This document shows, one piece after another, positions 7,826 through 16,893 of a stretch of 43,596 nucleotides of DNA. Source of the stretch: Candidatus Parcubacteria bacterium. GTDB taxonomy: Bacteria; Patescibacteriota; Minisyncoccia; Phycocordibacterales; UBA2100. The notes below the pieces were generated by a model that was not told where the DNA came from, ran no database searches, and was given only the letters and a program-made list of their open reading frames with translations. The first letter of the stretch is position 1. Each line of letters begins with the position of its first letter. Location: the NCBI GenBank assembly GCA_003599295.1, contig QZJK01000018.1, forward strand, positions 1 to 43,596, in the 5' to 3' direction. The position numbers were made by a program, and so were the translations under genes.

Positions 7826-8425
7826 ATGTATGAGCGTTTTCGAACTGTCATGAACATTTCTTCACGCACACATAAAATACGGTCCGCATGGCACACTGCC
7901 GGGCTTTCTGAACGTGTGCAAGCAATAGGAGGAGTGAAATCTCGTTTCGAGACTCATGCAGTAGCGTGGAAGACAGGCCTTACGATACTGATCTTTGCAG
8001 TGCTTGCAGTATGGGCAATCGGAGGTTTTTTGTCAGAACGGTTCGCTGCACGGGCAGTCGTCGCAGGGTCGGAGGAGCTAGCCTTAGTGCAAGATGCACC
8101 GCTTTTAGAGCTTCACATCGCCAATAACGGATTAGTATATATGCAAGGCGCTCGAATTGTGTCAATTTCGCAGACAGGAATGACAGTCTCATCAAAATGG
8201 GAGGCGGCCACATTCCGTTGGATGATCGAAATAGACGATAAGACTAGGTTCGTGCAACCGGATGGGGAAACCGGAATGTTTTCCGATATACGTCTTGGAG
8301 ACTTCGTGAACATTACCGGTTACCTCATCAACAACTCTTCCCTGCCGTCTATTAGGGCGGAGGCGGTGCGTCGTGTTCTCTCTCCTACAGGCGATACGGT
8401 GGTGCGTTTGGAAAATCTGCCATAA
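7826..8425 (+). CDS. Membrane-anchored protein with a DUF5666-like domain
   Basis: The 199-residue protein has a basic N-terminal region, one membrane segment at about residues 50-68, and an extracytoplasmic C-terminal domain (about 98-195). That domain has the pattern of small beta-barrel domains of the DUF5666 type: a first strand ending in ARIVSISQTGMTV, a middle ID-x-TRF, then DIRLGDFVNITGYL and a final AEAVRRVL. The role is unknown. The ATG at 7826 is preceded by a weak AAGGG (7815-7819); the in-frame ATG at 7850 is an alternative. Domain assignment is by eye and tentative. Confidence 0.65.
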   Translation: MYERFRTVMNISSRTHKIRSAWHTAGLSERVQAIGGVKSRFETHAVAWKTGLTILIFAVLAVWAIGGFLSERFAARAVVAGSEELALVQDAPLLELHIANNGLVYMQGARIVSISQTGMTVSSKWEAATFRWMIEIDDKTRFVQPDGETGMFSDIRLGDFVNITGYLINNSSLPSIRAEAVRRVLSPTGDTVVRLENLP

Positions 8426-8527
8426 ACTGATTCGGCGGAGTAGTGCGCTACTACCCGTGATATACGCTATTTCGATTGCTTGAGAAATCTTGCTGCTCCT
8501 TTATCTCACGAGGTATACTTGGGTGCC

Positions 8528-9070
8528 ATGCGCATGACTATTCCTACCGGCACCCTAAAATTCGTACTCGGCTGGACGGCGGTATTCTTGTTCCGCCTTA
8601 TCCCGTTCCGGCCGCCGAACTTCGAGCCGATGCTTGCAACGGTAATGCCGTTCTCCAAGCGCTACGGCCTTTTAGGGAGCTTTAGCTTCGGATTCTTCGG
8701 TATCGTCCTCTTTGACTCAATAACGAGTGGATGGGGGATATGGACCGCCGTCACGGCCGTGTGCTATGGAGGCTTGGGCGTCGCGGCACATCTCTTTTTC
8801 AAGCACCGTGAGGCGTCGGTCAAGAACTTTCTTCTCTTCGGCATCCCGGGAACGCTCGCATATGACGCCATAACAATGACCATCGGACCCCTCTTCAACT
8901 CCCAACTTTGGGGCGCCGCTCTCATCGGACAGATACCGTTTACTCTGATGCATCTTCTCGGTACGGCCGTATTCGCCACTCTCCTTTCGCCGGCACTCTA
9001 CCGATGGGTCGTGCAGAATGAGGTATTGGAGATTTCCTTTTTCAGAAAAGGGTATACAATTTCTTCTTAA
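8528..9070 (+). CDS. Multi-pass membrane protein, DUF6580 / S-component-like
   Basis: The 180-residue protein has about five hydrophobic segments. The N-terminal FRLIPFRPPNFEPMLATVM resembles the signature of the DUF6580/ECF substrate-binding-component-like group, and the FDSITSGWGIWT segment fits the same fold. If so, it may take part in uptake of a small molecule, but no ECF ATPase or T-component gene is nearby. TATACT (8514-8519) lies 8 bases before the ATG at 8528, so this start is preferred over the longer frame from 8480. Its TAA overlaps the pyrB ATG by one base (TAATG), so the two are probably coupled. Confidence 0.68.
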   Translation: MRMTIPTGTLKFVLGWTAVFLFRLIPFRPPNFEPMLATVMPFSKRYGLLGSFSFGFFGIVLFDSITSGWGIWTAVTAVCYGGLGVAAHLFFKHREASVKNFLLFGIPGTLAYDAITMTIGPLFNSQLWGAALIGQIPFTLMHLLGTAVFATLLSPALYRWVVQNEVLEISFFRKGYTISS

Positions 9071-9978
9071 TGAAGCTTCACCATCTCGTCGAGACCCAGC
9101 AGTTCGATAGAGACGCTCTTCGAGAACTATTCCAATTAGCGTCTTCACTTGAAGGGAAGCGAGAGGAATCCATTAAAGGCAAAATACTTGCCTCGCTTTT
9201 TTTCGAGCCCTCGACGCGCACGCGCCTTAGTTTCGAATCCGCAATGCTCCGTCTCGGAGGAGAGGTCATCACTATGGAGAGCGGCGACTCGTCGTCGCAA
9301 GCAAAAGGGGAGACTTTGGAGGATTCGATAAAGGTCATCAATAATTACGCGGACATCATCGTCATGCGCCACGCGGAAGTCGGTTCTGCGGCGCGTGCTG
9401 CCGCAGTCTCAAAGATTCCCGTCATCAATGCGGGCGATGGCAACATGGGCCAGCATCCGACACAGGCACTCCTTGACCTCTACACGATCCAACGGGAGCT
9501 CAAACGCGAGGATGGGATACACGTCGCATTCGTGGGCAACCTCAAGTACTACCGTTCGCCGCGCTCGCTCGCGTACCTTCTTAGCAAATACAAAGATATC
9601 CGCGTCACGTTCATTTCCGCGCCGGAGCTTCGCATGGAAGATGACGTGAAAGGCCATCTCAAAGAAAACGGTGTCCCGTTCACGGAAACGGAGGATATGA
9701 CGGAGGGCATCAAAGAAGCGGATGTTGTCTATCAAACGCGCATCGCAAAGGAATGGATAAAAAACGATGCAGAATATGAGAAACAGCGGGGGCGATACAT
9801 CATCACGCGGGCTGTTGCGGACGCGATGAAGGAGGGAGCCATCATCATTCACCCCTTACCGCGCGTCGGGGAAATTGAGGACGCAGTGGACGCTTCGCCG
9901 CACGCGGTTTATTTCAGGCAGGTCGGATACGGCCTCTTGGTGCGCATGGCGCTTCTCAAAACTATTCTGAGCCGGTGA
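9070..9978 (+). CDS. pyrB: Aspartate carbamoyltransferase catalytic chain
   Basis: The enzyme condenses carbamoyl phosphate with aspartate in pyrimidine synthesis. The carbamoyl-phosphate site FFEPSTRTRLSFE (about 44-56), the SxxxKGET loop, GDGNMGQHPTQALLD and HPLPR are all present. At 302 residues it is a normal catalytic chain. The segment GNLKYYRSPRSLAYLL differs slightly from the common GDLKYGRT form but aligns over its full length. No regulatory chain or other pyr gene is in the window. A TACAAT (9055-9060) 9 bases before the ATG may give a separate, nearly leaderless transcript. The 3' end overlaps the converging PAP2 gene by 17 bases. Confidence 0.94.
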   Translation: MKLHHLVETQQFDRDALRELFQLASSLEGKREESIKGKILASLFFEPSTRTRLSFESAMLRLGGEVITMESGDSSSQAKGETLEDSIKVINNYADIIVMRHAEVGSAARAAAVSKIPVINAGDGNMGQHPTQALLDLYTIQRELKREDGIHVAFVGNLKYYRSPRSLAYLLSKYKDIRVTFISAPELRMEDDVKGHLKENGVPFTETEDMTEGIKEADVVYQTRIAKEWIKNDAEYEKQRGRYIITRAVADAMKEGAIIIHPLPRVGEIEDAVDASPHAVYFRQVGYGLLVRMALLKTILSR

Positions 9979-10519
9979 GAGACAGCATTTTCCGGGTAGC
10001 AATCGTGGCAAGCCACGCGAACATGCCGGCGATGAGGAACCCTCCCAGAACATCACTCGCATGATGTACGCCAAGGTACATGCGGCTGAATCCTATAACC
10101 CCAATGAGCAAGGCAGCCGAGAACAACGCCGCAAAACGCCAGCCTGTTTGCGGAATATGGCGCCACACGAGCCACACTAAAAATCCGTAGAGCGCGAGCG
10201 ACATTGCAGCATGACCGCTTGGAAATGAGAAACCTGTCTCTAGGTATGCCTGGAATATCGTATCAGGACGCGCGCGATGAAAGAGCTCTTTGAGGAAGTA
10301 TACAGCGGCGGCACTGCCAGCGACACTAATGGCGAGTCCCGTAAAATATGCAACTTTGCCCCGGAATAGGAATACGAGTCCCGCGGAGATCGTCAGGCCG
10401 CCAATGAACGTCGTGCTCCCGAGCTCTGTTATCCAAATGAGTACCTGCACTGCCTCAGGGTTTCGCATCGCGTACAACCCTTCCAGTATGTATTGGTCGA
10501 GCGAGATTATTGCGTCCAT
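9962..10519 (-). CDS. PAP2-superfamily lipid phosphatase
   Basis: The 185-residue membrane protein has all three signatures of the type 2 phosphatidic acid phosphatase family: KELFHRARP, PSGHAAMS and SRMYLGVHHASDVLGG. Such enzymes dephosphorylate undecaprenyl pyrophosphate, phosphatidate or related lipids at the membrane. Five to six hydrophobic segments are visible. Its ATG overlaps the end of the upstream lipid kinase gene by 13 bases, so the two are co-translated and may act on the same lipid pool. It is the last gene of the regulator-transporter-kinase operon. Confidence 0.9.
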   Translation of the reverse strand: MDAIISLDQYILEGLYAMRNPEAVQVLIWITELGSTTFIGGLTISAGLVFLFRGKVAYFTGLAISVAGSAAAVYFLKELFHRARPDTIFQAYLETGFSFPSGHAAMSLALYGFLVWLVWRHIPQTGWRFAALFSAALLIGVIGFSRMYLGVHHASDVLGGFLIAGMFAWLATIATRKMLSLTGSE

Positions 10520-10881
10520 GAAAAAAGGGCTAGCACGTACGGCATGTAAATAATGAAGCCGACAATGAGTGCGGTGAGAGACGAGACGAGCACAGCAGCT
10601 GCGGCGAGGTCTTTTATTTTCCCGATGTGCGGATCGTGCTCCGGCTGGAATTTGTCGCAGAGTTCTTCGAGGGCCGTATTAAATAATTCTGCTGTTAGCA
10701 CCAATCCGATCATGAGGATGACAATGAGGAATTCGATCGTCGAGATATTGAGGTACCAGCCGAGAAGAGGAGCCGCTATCGCGAAGAATATCTGTACCTG
10801 AAAGTTAAACTCCTCGCGCCACGCGATCTCGAGGCCTTTTAGTGCGTAGCGGAAATTAAGGACTTTTTTCCTGAGGTGCAT
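10507..10881 (-). CDS. dgkA: Undecaprenol/diacylglycerol kinase (DgkA family)
   Basis: The 124-residue integral membrane kinase matches the Gram-positive DgkA/UdpK type. Key segments are AELFNTALEELCDKFQP (the ATP/metal-binding NTALE-D motif) and IGKIKDLAAAAVLV. Three transmembrane helices are visible. In Gram-positive bacteria the family phosphorylates undecaprenol for cell-wall carrier recycling, which fits the overlapping downstream PAP2 gene. The start ATG at 10881 follows the stop of the transporter gene by 7 bases; the longer frame to 11103 is a shadow inside that gene. Confidence 0.88.
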   Translation of the reverse strand: MHLRKKVLNFRYALKGLEIAWREEFNFQVQIFFAIAAPLLGWYLNISTIEFLIVILMIGLVLTAELFNTALEELCDKFQPEHDPHIGKIKDLAAAAVLVSSLTALIVGFIIYMPYVLALFSWTQ

Positions 10882-10888
10882 GAGCTCA

Positions 10889-11707
10889 TTATAGCTCTTC
10901 CGCCACATCCGGCGCGTATACGTTGCCGTTTTCCGATGCCTCGAATTCCTCATGCGGAGCGAGCGTCGTGACCCCGAGCATGACGGCGACGCCGATAACG
11001 GCAGCGGCGATATGAGGTATCCATTTGCCGTGTACTTTTGCCGAACGCATAGCATGCGGCAGGAGGTCTCGAATGACGACGGAAAGGAATCCGCCTGCCG
11101 CAAATCCGCTCAACATGGCAAGGAGCGATTCAAATGAGGCGAGCGAGAGCGCGAGTGCGATGCCGATGAGGATGGTCGAGGAAACTGCGAAGTTGAGCGT
11201 AAGAGCTCTTCGATCGGAGTATCCCGCCTCTTTAAGAACGAAGAATTCCGATATCTCCTGTACCAGCTCATGGAGAAAAATGCCGAATGTCGCAGCGGCA
11301 CCTATGCGCCAATCTACGAGGAATGCCGGAACAATAAGAAAGCCGTCGGTCACATTGTGGATTGCATCGCTTACGAGAACACGCCGCCCGTCCATCCGCG
11401 TGTGAGAGTGGTCCGCAGGAGCTTCGTGGTGATGGTGCATGTCCGGAAGCAGGTGGTGGATTATTTCAAGCAGTACGACGCCGCCTACTACGGAAGCAGC
11501 GGCAAGGGCTACAGATTCGCTTTCGTGGAATGCTTCTTCGACGAGATGATAGGCAAGAACGGTAAGAACGCCCGCAGAGAACGTTGCAAGGTACGTGAGG
11601 CGTCTTTGCATCCACGCGCCAAGTGCCTGATGGGTGAATATGACGCCGACGAGCGATGCGAACATGACGCATACGGCGGCGAGAGTGGAAATGAAGATTA
11701 GAGACAT
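10889..11707 (-). CDS. ZIP-family divalent metal transporter
   Basis: The 272-residue protein has the eight-helix ZIP pattern with a cytoplasmic histidine-rich loop (HHHHEAPADHSH), the helix IV motif DAIHNVTDGF and the helix V motif LHELVQEISEFF, which together form the metal site. ZIP proteins bring Zn2+ or other divalent metals into the cytoplasm. The ATG at 11707 comes one base after the stop of the Fur-type regulator gene, in the same operon. This strongly suggests that the regulator senses the metal this protein imports. A TTG three codons upstream is possible but unnecessary. Confidence 0.92.
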   Translation of the reverse strand: MSLIFISTLAAVCVMFASLVGVIFTHQALGAWMQRRLTYLATFSAGVLTVLAYHLVEEAFHESESVALAAASVVGGVVLLEIIHHLLPDMHHHHEAPADHSHTRMDGRRVLVSDAIHNVTDGFLIVPAFLVDWRIGAAATFGIFLHELVQEISEFFVLKEAGYSDRRALTLNFAVSSTILIGIALALSLASFESLLAMLSGFAAGGFLSVVIRDLLPHAMRSAKVHGKWIPHIAAAVIGVAVMLGVTTLAPHEEFEASENGNVYAPDVAEEL

Positions 11708-11708
11708 A

Positions 11709-12143
11709 TCACACAAGGGCAGCGTCCTTCACGCAGGTGTTGCAGAGGCCGTACAGTTCGAACGAGTGGTCGGTAAGCCGCGCGAATGAGCGGGACTTTC
11801 GGACTACTCGCTCGGCAAGGCGCGAATGGGAATCATCAGCGAAATCCTCGATACGGCGGCAACTGGTGCAGACGATGTGATGATGATCGTCTGCGGGATC
11901 GATTATTTCATAGCGTATGCCGCCGTAGAGATGTATCTCTTTCGCAATTCCAGCGTTTTTGAATGTAGCCAACGTCCGGTAGAGAGTCACTAAATCAATA
12001 CGCGGGAAGCGCTTTTGGAGCTCTTTTATGGATAGGGGACGGCGAGCGTTCTCGAGATACGAAAAGACCGCGACGCGGGGCAACGTCCTGCGAAGCCCCG
12101 CGCCTTGAAGAGCCTCCTTCGCACTCCGCATCGTTCGTCTCAT
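11709..12143 (-). CDS. Fur-family metal-responsive repressor, probably Zur-like
   Basis: The 144-residue protein is a complete Fur-family regulator: an N-terminal winged helix with IDLVTLYRTLATFKNAGI (recognition helix), the metal-sensing DDHHHIVCTSC and the C-terminal CNTC, giving the CxxC pair that binds structural zinc. It heads an operon with a ZIP transporter, so zinc is the most likely signal, but iron or manganese cannot be excluded. A -10 TATACT lies exactly 6 bases before the ATG, so the mRNA should be leaderless. A 23-bp palindrome covers the promoter, which implies autoregulation. Confidence 0.9.
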   Translation of the reverse strand: MRRTMRSAKEALQGAGLRRTLPRVAVFSYLENARRPLSIKELQKRFPRIDLVTLYRTLATFKNAGIAKEIHLYGGIRYEIIDPADDHHHIVCTSCRRIEDFADDSHSRLAERVVRKSRSFARLTDHSFELYGLCNTCVKDAALV

Positions 12144-12149
12144 GCGGGC

Positions 12150-12177
12150 AGTATAACTACTTGCAAATCATTTGCAA
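12150..12177 (-). promoter_or_regulatory. Promoter of the Fur-type regulator operon
   Basis: On the minus strand a -35 TTGCAA (12172-12177), a 16-base spacer and a -10 TATACT (12150-12155) are followed after 6 bases by the ATG. The -35 and the spacer lie inside the palindromic operator. Confidence 0.7.
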
Positions 12178-12180
12178 GTA
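12158..12180. promoter_or_regulatory. 23-bp perfect palindromic operator (candidate Zur/Fur box)
   Basis: Eleven-base arms TACTTGCAAAT and ATTTGCAAGTA surround a single central base. Size and symmetry fit a Fur/Zur dimer site. It overlaps the regulator's own promoter and lies about 35 bases upstream of the -10 of the divergent yibE/F gene, so it could control both directions. Confidence 0.72.
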
Positions 12181-12227
12181 TTTATACGCAGGTGTGGATA
12201 ACCGAACCCCAAGTTATACTGTTCCGC

Positions 12228-13343
12228 ATGCGTTTTCTCATATCAGCCGTCGGTGCACTAATACTCCTCGTTGCCGCCCCAAGCGGCATTTCAGCGCAAG
12301 AACTCGTGCAGGACACGGTGACGACTTCGAAAGCGCGGGTACTAGAAGTGCTTTCGCAGGAGTCGCGTTTCATTCCGGGCACTGATACTCCGAGCATCTA
12401 CCAAACCATCCGTGTTGAGATACTCGACGGGGAGGAGGCGGGTGAGGTCATCGTCGTCGAGAATGATTATCTAGCACTCAAAGAAGGCGAAGTATTCTAT
12501 CTCCGGCACACGGTAGACAATATCTACGGCACCGATTACTACACAGTCTCCGAGCCATACCGCTTACCCGTACTCGCCACTCTCGCGGCGCTTTTTATCG
12601 GCATCACACTTTATTTCGGAGGGCGGCAAGGCGCACGCGGCCTTCTTGCCCTCATGATGAGCTTCTTGTTCATCGTCCTTTTTCTTCTCCCCGGAATTCT
12701 TCAAGGATACTCGCCGATACTCGTTTCAATAGGCGTATCCTCGCTTATTATCCTCATCGGCTCATACGTGACGCACGGGTTCAATAAGATGACGACCACT
12801 GCGGTCCTCGGGATGATAACGACTATCGTCATGACCGGCATCTTGGCTCACGTTGCCATCGGGCTCGCGCGGCTTTCCGGTTTCTCGACCGACGAAAGCG
12901 TCTATCTCAATTTCAACACGAGCGGTGCTATCGATATAACAGGACTTTTGTTAGGCTCCATCCTCATCGGTATTTTGGGAGTTCTCTATGACGCCGCCAT
13001 CGGCCAGGCAGTAGCCGTTGAAGAACTTACCGCGGCTGGTCCGGAACTTTCCCGTAAAACCATCTATACGCGCGCGTTTCGCATGGGTCGCGAACATATC
13101 GGCGCCCTGGTCAATACGCTTGCTATCGCATACGTTGGCGTCTCTCTGCCTCTTCTTCTCTTGTTCTACGGATTCGGGAGTGATTCGATACTTATCACGC
13201 TCAATCGGGAGATTTTTGCCACCGAGATAATTCGCACGCTGGTCGGCTCCATCGGCATTATTCTCACGGTTCCCATCACGACCGCCGTCGCCGTTCGCAT
13301 GCTCGTGAAATCCGGTCATAGCGGTGCTACGATTGCGTCATGA
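12228..13343 (+). CDS. YibE/F family membrane protein
   Basis: The 371-residue protein has a signal peptide (hydrophobic stretch at 4-20, likely cleavage after GISA), an extracytoplasmic beta-rich domain of about 90 residues and seven or eight membrane helices. The membrane part contains the family segment GSILIGILGVLYDAAIGQA, characteristic of YibE/F proteins of unknown function. TATACT (12215-12220) lies 7 bases before the ATG at 12228, so this start is chosen over the frame from 12105. The Fur-type operator lies between it and the divergent metal operon, so it may belong to the same regulon. The MliC-like gene follows with a 4-base overlap. Confidence 0.85.
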   Translation: MRFLISAVGALILLVAAPSGISAQELVQDTVTTSKARVLEVLSQESRFIPGTDTPSIYQTIRVEILDGEEAGEVIVVENDYLALKEGEVFYLRHTVDNIYGTDYYTVSEPYRLPVLATLAALFIGITLYFGGRQGARGLLALMMSFLFIVLFLLPGILQGYSPILVSIGVSSLIILIGSYVTHGFNKMTTTAVLGMITTIVMTGILAHVAIGLARLSGFSTDESVYLNFNTSGAIDITGLLLGSILIGILGVLYDAAIGQAVAVEELTAAGPELSRKTIYTRAFRMGREHIGALVNTLAIAYVGVSLPLLLLFYGFGSDSILITLNREIFATEIIRTLVGSIGIILTVPITTAVAVRMLVKSGHSGATIAS

Positions 13344-13732
13344 AATCAATACACCTGTGGCATGGGGCCGTCGGCATTGCGCTCGTCTGCGTCGGCATCG
13401 GGATAATCGGCGGAGTGGCATACCTTTTATATGCTCCCGAATCCGCACCCCCGCAAGAAGTGGTAGAAAACTCCAGCGCGTATATATGCGGAGAAACACG
13501 CGTCCTCGTGGCCTTTTCTGACACCGATGCGACGGTTACGCTTCCCGATTCGCGCAGCATCGCAGTGGTCTATACACCTCCCACGCCGGAAGCGCCTCCG
13601 GAGGCTCTTCTCTGGCAGCGCTATGCGTCCACGGATGGTTCGTTCGTTTTCTGGCGTTCGTCCGACGTGGCGTTTTTCGAAGAGAACGGAAGCGTACTTT
13701 TTGGCCAATGTGAGCCAGAAAATCAGGGTTGA
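13340..13732 (+). CDS. Membrane-anchored MliC-like (lysozyme inhibitor-like) protein
   Basis: The 130-residue protein has one N-terminal membrane anchor (about 9-31) followed by a roughly 80-residue domain that resembles MliC/PliC inhibitors of c-type lysozyme. It shows a first strand with Cys50, a VxVAFSD segment, then RYASTDGSFVFWRSSDVAFFEENG ending at the second cysteine, which the family joins in a disulfide. The usual S-G-x-x-Y signature is modified to YASTDG, so inhibitory activity is uncertain. The ATG overlaps the stop of the yibE/F gene (ATGA). An outward-facing lysozyme-binding domain would make sense for a host-attached cell. Confidence 0.62.
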   Translation: MKSIHLWHGAVGIALVCVGIGIIGGVAYLLYAPESAPPQEVVENSSAYICGETRVLVAFSDTDATVTLPDSRSIAVVYTPPTPEAPPEALLWQRYASTDGSFVFWRSSDVAFFEENGSVLFGQCEPENQG

Positions 13733-13758
13733 ACAAGGTGGCAGGGAAGCGCCTTTTT

Positions 13759-13767
13759 TGCTATAAT
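13759..13767 (+). promoter_or_regulatory. Extended -10 promoter of gyrA
   Basis: TGCTATAAT is a perfect extended -10 element. It ends 11 bases before the gyrA ATG, predicting a leader of about 5 bases. Confidence 0.7.
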
Positions 13768-13778
13768 TAAGGGCAATT

Positions 13779-16256
13779 ATGGCCCGCGAAAAGAAGGAAG
13801 AACCGGCACGAGTTGGAGCGGGCGGCGTTGTTTCCCGTTCGATCACGACCGAGATGCGCGAGTCGTACCTCGACTATGCGATGTCGGTCATCACGGCGCG
13901 CGCCCTTCCGGACGTGCGCGATGGGCTCAAGCCCGTGCACCGGCGCATTCTCTACGCCATGCAGGAAGCGGGGCTCACCGTCTCCGCAAAGACCCGAAAA
14001 TCGGCCACCGTCGTCGGCGATGTCTTGGGAAAATATCACCCGCACGGCGACGCATCCGTCTACGACGCGATGGTGAAGATGGCGCAGGATTTCAGCATGC
14101 GCTACCCGCTCATCATCGGACAAGGTAACTTCGGCTCGATCGACGGCGATGATCCGGCGGCTTACCGCTACACCGAAGCGAAGATGTCGCGGCTTGCGGG
14201 AGAAATGCTGAAAGATATCGAGAAAGATACCGTCCTCTTCCGTCCGAACTACGACAACACGAAACAAGAACCAACGATACTGCCCGCGGCCATTCCGAAC
14301 CTGCTTTTGAACGGAACACTCGGCATTGCGGTCGGCATGGCCTCGAACATCCCTCCGCACAATCTGAAAGAGGTGTGCGAGGCCGCGGTGCATCTCATCG
14401 ATGCGCCGGATGCGACGACCGATGAACTGCTGCAGTTCGTGCAGGGCCCGGATTTTCCAACAGGCTGTATCGCGTTCAATCAAAAAGATATCGCGCATGC
14501 ATACACGACCGGCCGCGGGCCCGTGGTCGTACGCGGTGATGCGGAAATAGTCGAGGGGAAGAAAGGCGACTACCAGATAGTCATCACTTCCATTCCGTAT
14601 CGCGTGAACAAGGCGGACCTTCTCACCAAGGTCGCCGATCTGGTGCACGAAAAGAAGCTCGAAGGTATTCGCGACATCCGCGACGAATCCACGAAGGATA
14701 TCCGGGTGGTCGTCGAATTGAAGAACACAGCCAATGCACAGACTGTCCTCAATTATCTCTACAAGCACACCCAGCTCGAAGAAACGTTCCATTACAACGT
14801 CGTGGCGCTCGTCGACGGCGTGCCGCAGACGCTCTCCCTCAAAGCGCTTCTCGAATACTTCCTCGCACACAGAAAAGAGGTCGTCACGCGCCGCACGAAA
14901 TTCGACCTGACGAAAGCGGAAGACAGGGAGCACATACTTCTCGGTCTCAAAAAGGCGCTCGACCACATCGACGAGATAATCGCGCTCATCAAGAAATCGA
15001 AGACCGTGGACGACGCTCGCGCGGCGCTGATGCAAAAGTTTAAATTCTCTGAGAAACAGGCAAACGCGATTCTTGAGATGCGCCTCTCGAAGCTTGCCGG
15101 GCTCGAACGCCAAAAAGTGGAAGACGAGTTGAAGGAAGTTCAGGCGCTCATCGAAGAATTGACGGCTCTTCTCAAGAGTGAAAAGAAGTTGATGGGTCTC
15201 ATCAAGAAAGAGATAGGTGATGTGATAGAAAAATACGGCGACGCGCGCAGGACGAAGATAGTGAAGCGCGAGGTAAAACTGCTTTCTGCAGAAGACCTGG
15301 TAGCCGACGAGGATTCCGTCTTGGTCTTAACCTCCGGCGGCTACATCAAACGAACGAACCCGGCAGAGTACCGCCGGCAAAAGCGAGGCGGAGTCGGCGT
15401 CGTCGATCTCGATACCAAGGATGAAGATTTTGTGACGCAATTCTTAACTGCGAGCGCGCACTCGGACTTGCTTTTCTTCTCCGACCGCGGAAAAGTCTAC
15501 CAGCTCAAGATGTATGAATTGCCGGAAGGGAAGCGTGCGACAAAGGGAAAGTCCATTATGAACTTCATATCGCTTGAGCAGGGCGAGCAGATCACCTCCA
15601 TTCTCGCGATGCCTAAAGCCGTAAAGGCTTCCGAAGGCCTCGCGCTTCTCATGGCGACGAAAAGCGGCACAGTGAAAAAGACTTCGGCCGACAAATTCAA
15701 AGAAGTGCGCAGGAGCGGTCTCATCGCGATAGGACTCGACAAAGGCGATTCGCTCATTTCCGCGCAATTCGTCCGGAAAGGCGATGACGTGATGCTAGTC
15801 ACCGCAAAGGGACAATCCATCCGCTTTGCCGAAAAGGACGTCCGCGAGATGGGGAGACAAGCCGCGGGCGTACGCGGGATGAAACTGGGGAGCGGCGATT
15901 CGTTAGTCGGCGCGGGAACTATTTCAAAGGATGCAAAGAATGCGGAACTCCTGGTTCTCTCCTCGACCGGGTACGGCAAGAAAACGAAGCTTTCGGAATA
16001 CAAACGCCAAGGACGCGGCGGAAGTGGTGTCAAGACGATGTCCATCACGCCGAAAACGAAACAGCTGGTGGGAGGGGCCGTCCTCGAGGGCGGCGGCGAA
16101 CTAGTCGCCATGTCGAAGAAGAGCCAGACCATTCGCACGGGGCTCGATGAGATTCCGACGCTTTCCCGCGCGACGCAGGGTGTTCGCATCATGAAGCTTC
16201 GCGAAGGAGACAGTGTCGCATCATTCATCGTGTTTGGGGGAATCGAGGGAGAATAG
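13779..16256 (+). CDS. gyrA: DNA gyrase subunit A
   Basis: The breakage-reunion subunit of DNA gyrase, 825 residues and complete. Catalytic Tyr131 lies in YRYTEAKM. The quinolone region reads [10 protein letters not shown] (88-97), so the usual Ser83 (E. coli numbering) is Ala92, as in mycobacteria. A GyrA-box-like QKRGGVG is present at the start of the C-terminal beta-pinwheel, which favours gyrase over topoisomerase IV, although the box is not canonical. The coiled coil and six-blade C-terminal repeats are intact. Its promoter is an extended -10 right before the gene. gyrB is not in the window. Confidence 0.95.
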   Translation: MAREKKEEPARVGAGGVVSRSITTEMRESYLDYAMSVITARALPDVRDGLKPVHRRILYAMQEAGLTVSAKTRKSATVVGDVLGKYHPHGDASVYDAMVKMAQDFSMRYPLIIGQGNFGSIDGDDPAAYRYTEAKMSRLAGEMLKDIEKDTVLFRPNYDNTKQEPTILPAAIPNLLLNGTLGIAVGMASNIPPHNLKEVCEAAVHLIDAPDATTDELLQFVQGPDFPTGCIAFNQKDIAHAYTTGRGPVVVRGDAEIVEGKKGDYQIVITSIPYRVNKADLLTKVADLVHEKKLEGIRDIRDESTKDIRVVVELKNTANAQTVLNYLYKHTQLEETFHYNVVALVDGVPQTLSLKALLEYFLAHRKEVVTRRTKFDLTKAEDREHILLGLKKALDHIDEIIALIKKSKTVDDARAALMQKFKFSEKQANAILEMRLSKLAGLERQKVEDELKEVQALIEELTALLKSEKKLMGLIKKEIGDVIEKYGDARRTKIVKREVKLLSAEDLVADEDSVLVLTSGGYIKRTNPAEYRRQKRGGVGVVDLDTKDEDFVTQFLTASAHSDLLFFSDRGKVYQLKMYELPEGKRATKGKSIMNFISLEQGEQITSILAMPKAVKASEGLALLMATKSGTVKKTSADKFKEVRRSGLIAIGLDKGDSLISAQFVRKGDDVMLVTAKGQSIRFAEKDVREMGRQAAGVRGMKLGSGDSLVGAGTISKDAKNAELLVLSSTGYGKKTKLSEYKRQGRGGSGVKTMSITPKTKQLVGGAVLEGGGELVAMSKKSQTIRTGLDEIPTLSRATQGVRIMKLREGDSVASFIVFGGIEGE

Positions 16257-16319
16257 AATTCCCCACAAACTCGCACATTTTTCACCACAGAGGTTCCCAG
16301 CCGTATATAATGAACGACG

Positions 16320-16889
16320 ATGCGAACGCACGCACCGTCAAAGACGGCAACTTTTGCTCATCCGCGGCGCAACGTCGCGGCGCTCGGCATAGAGCCGGGA
16401 ATGTTAGTGGCGGATTTCGGGAGCGGAAGCGGCGCCTACACGCTAGCCATCGCGGATCGGCTGGAAGGGCTGGGGCACGTGTATGCCATAGATATTCAAC
16501 GAGACCTATTGAGGCGCATCGCGAATGAGGCGGCGAAACTTGGCCACAAGAACGTCGAAGTAATTTGGGCGGACCTTGAAATCCCGCGTGCCTCGAAACT
16601 CGCAGGAGGAACGCTTGATTTCGTCCTCATTTCGAATCTCCTTTTCCAGGTTCCCGATAAGGGCGCACTTCTTTCGGAAGCACGAAGAATACTGAAGGCA
16701 TCAGGGCGTCTTGCTATTGTGGATTGGTCCGAATCATTCAAGGGAATGGGACCGATAGAGGAGGATGTCGTGCCGAAACAAACGGCGCTCGAACTTGCGC
16801 GAAAGGCCGGCTTCGAGCTTGTGAAAGAATTTCCCGCCGGAGCGCACCACTACGGGCTCATTATGCGGCCCGTAGCTGTGGCAAAATAA
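16320..16889 (+). CDS. Class I SAM-dependent methyltransferase
   Basis: The 189-residue protein carries the SAM-binding glycine loop VADFGSGSGAYTLAIA (about 30-45), the acidic ribose-binding residue in YAIDIQ, and the post-loops LDFVLISNLLFQVPDK and SGRLAIVDW of the Methyltransf_11/25 type. The substrate is unknown. TATAAT (16306-16311) lies 8 bases before the ATG, giving an almost leaderless mRNA. It is the first gene of a run that continues with a solute-binding protein and pilin-like genes, although a role in that system is not shown. Confidence 0.85.
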   Translation: MRTHAPSKTATFAHPRRNVAALGIEPGMLVADFGSGSGAYTLAIADRLEGLGHVYAIDIQRDLLRRIANEAAKLGHKNVEVIWADLEIPRASKLAGGTLDFVLISNLLFQVPDKGALLSEARRILKASGRLAIVDWSESFKGMGPIEEDVVPKQTALELARKAGFELVKEFPAGAHHYGLIMRPVAVAK

Positions 16890-16893
16890 CACC

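Noticed and set aside
13767-15113. 448-codon minus-strand reading frame opposite gyrA
   Set aside because: It is the shadow of gyrA: histidine/arginine-rich, no recognisable domain, no start context, and fully covered by a confident gene.
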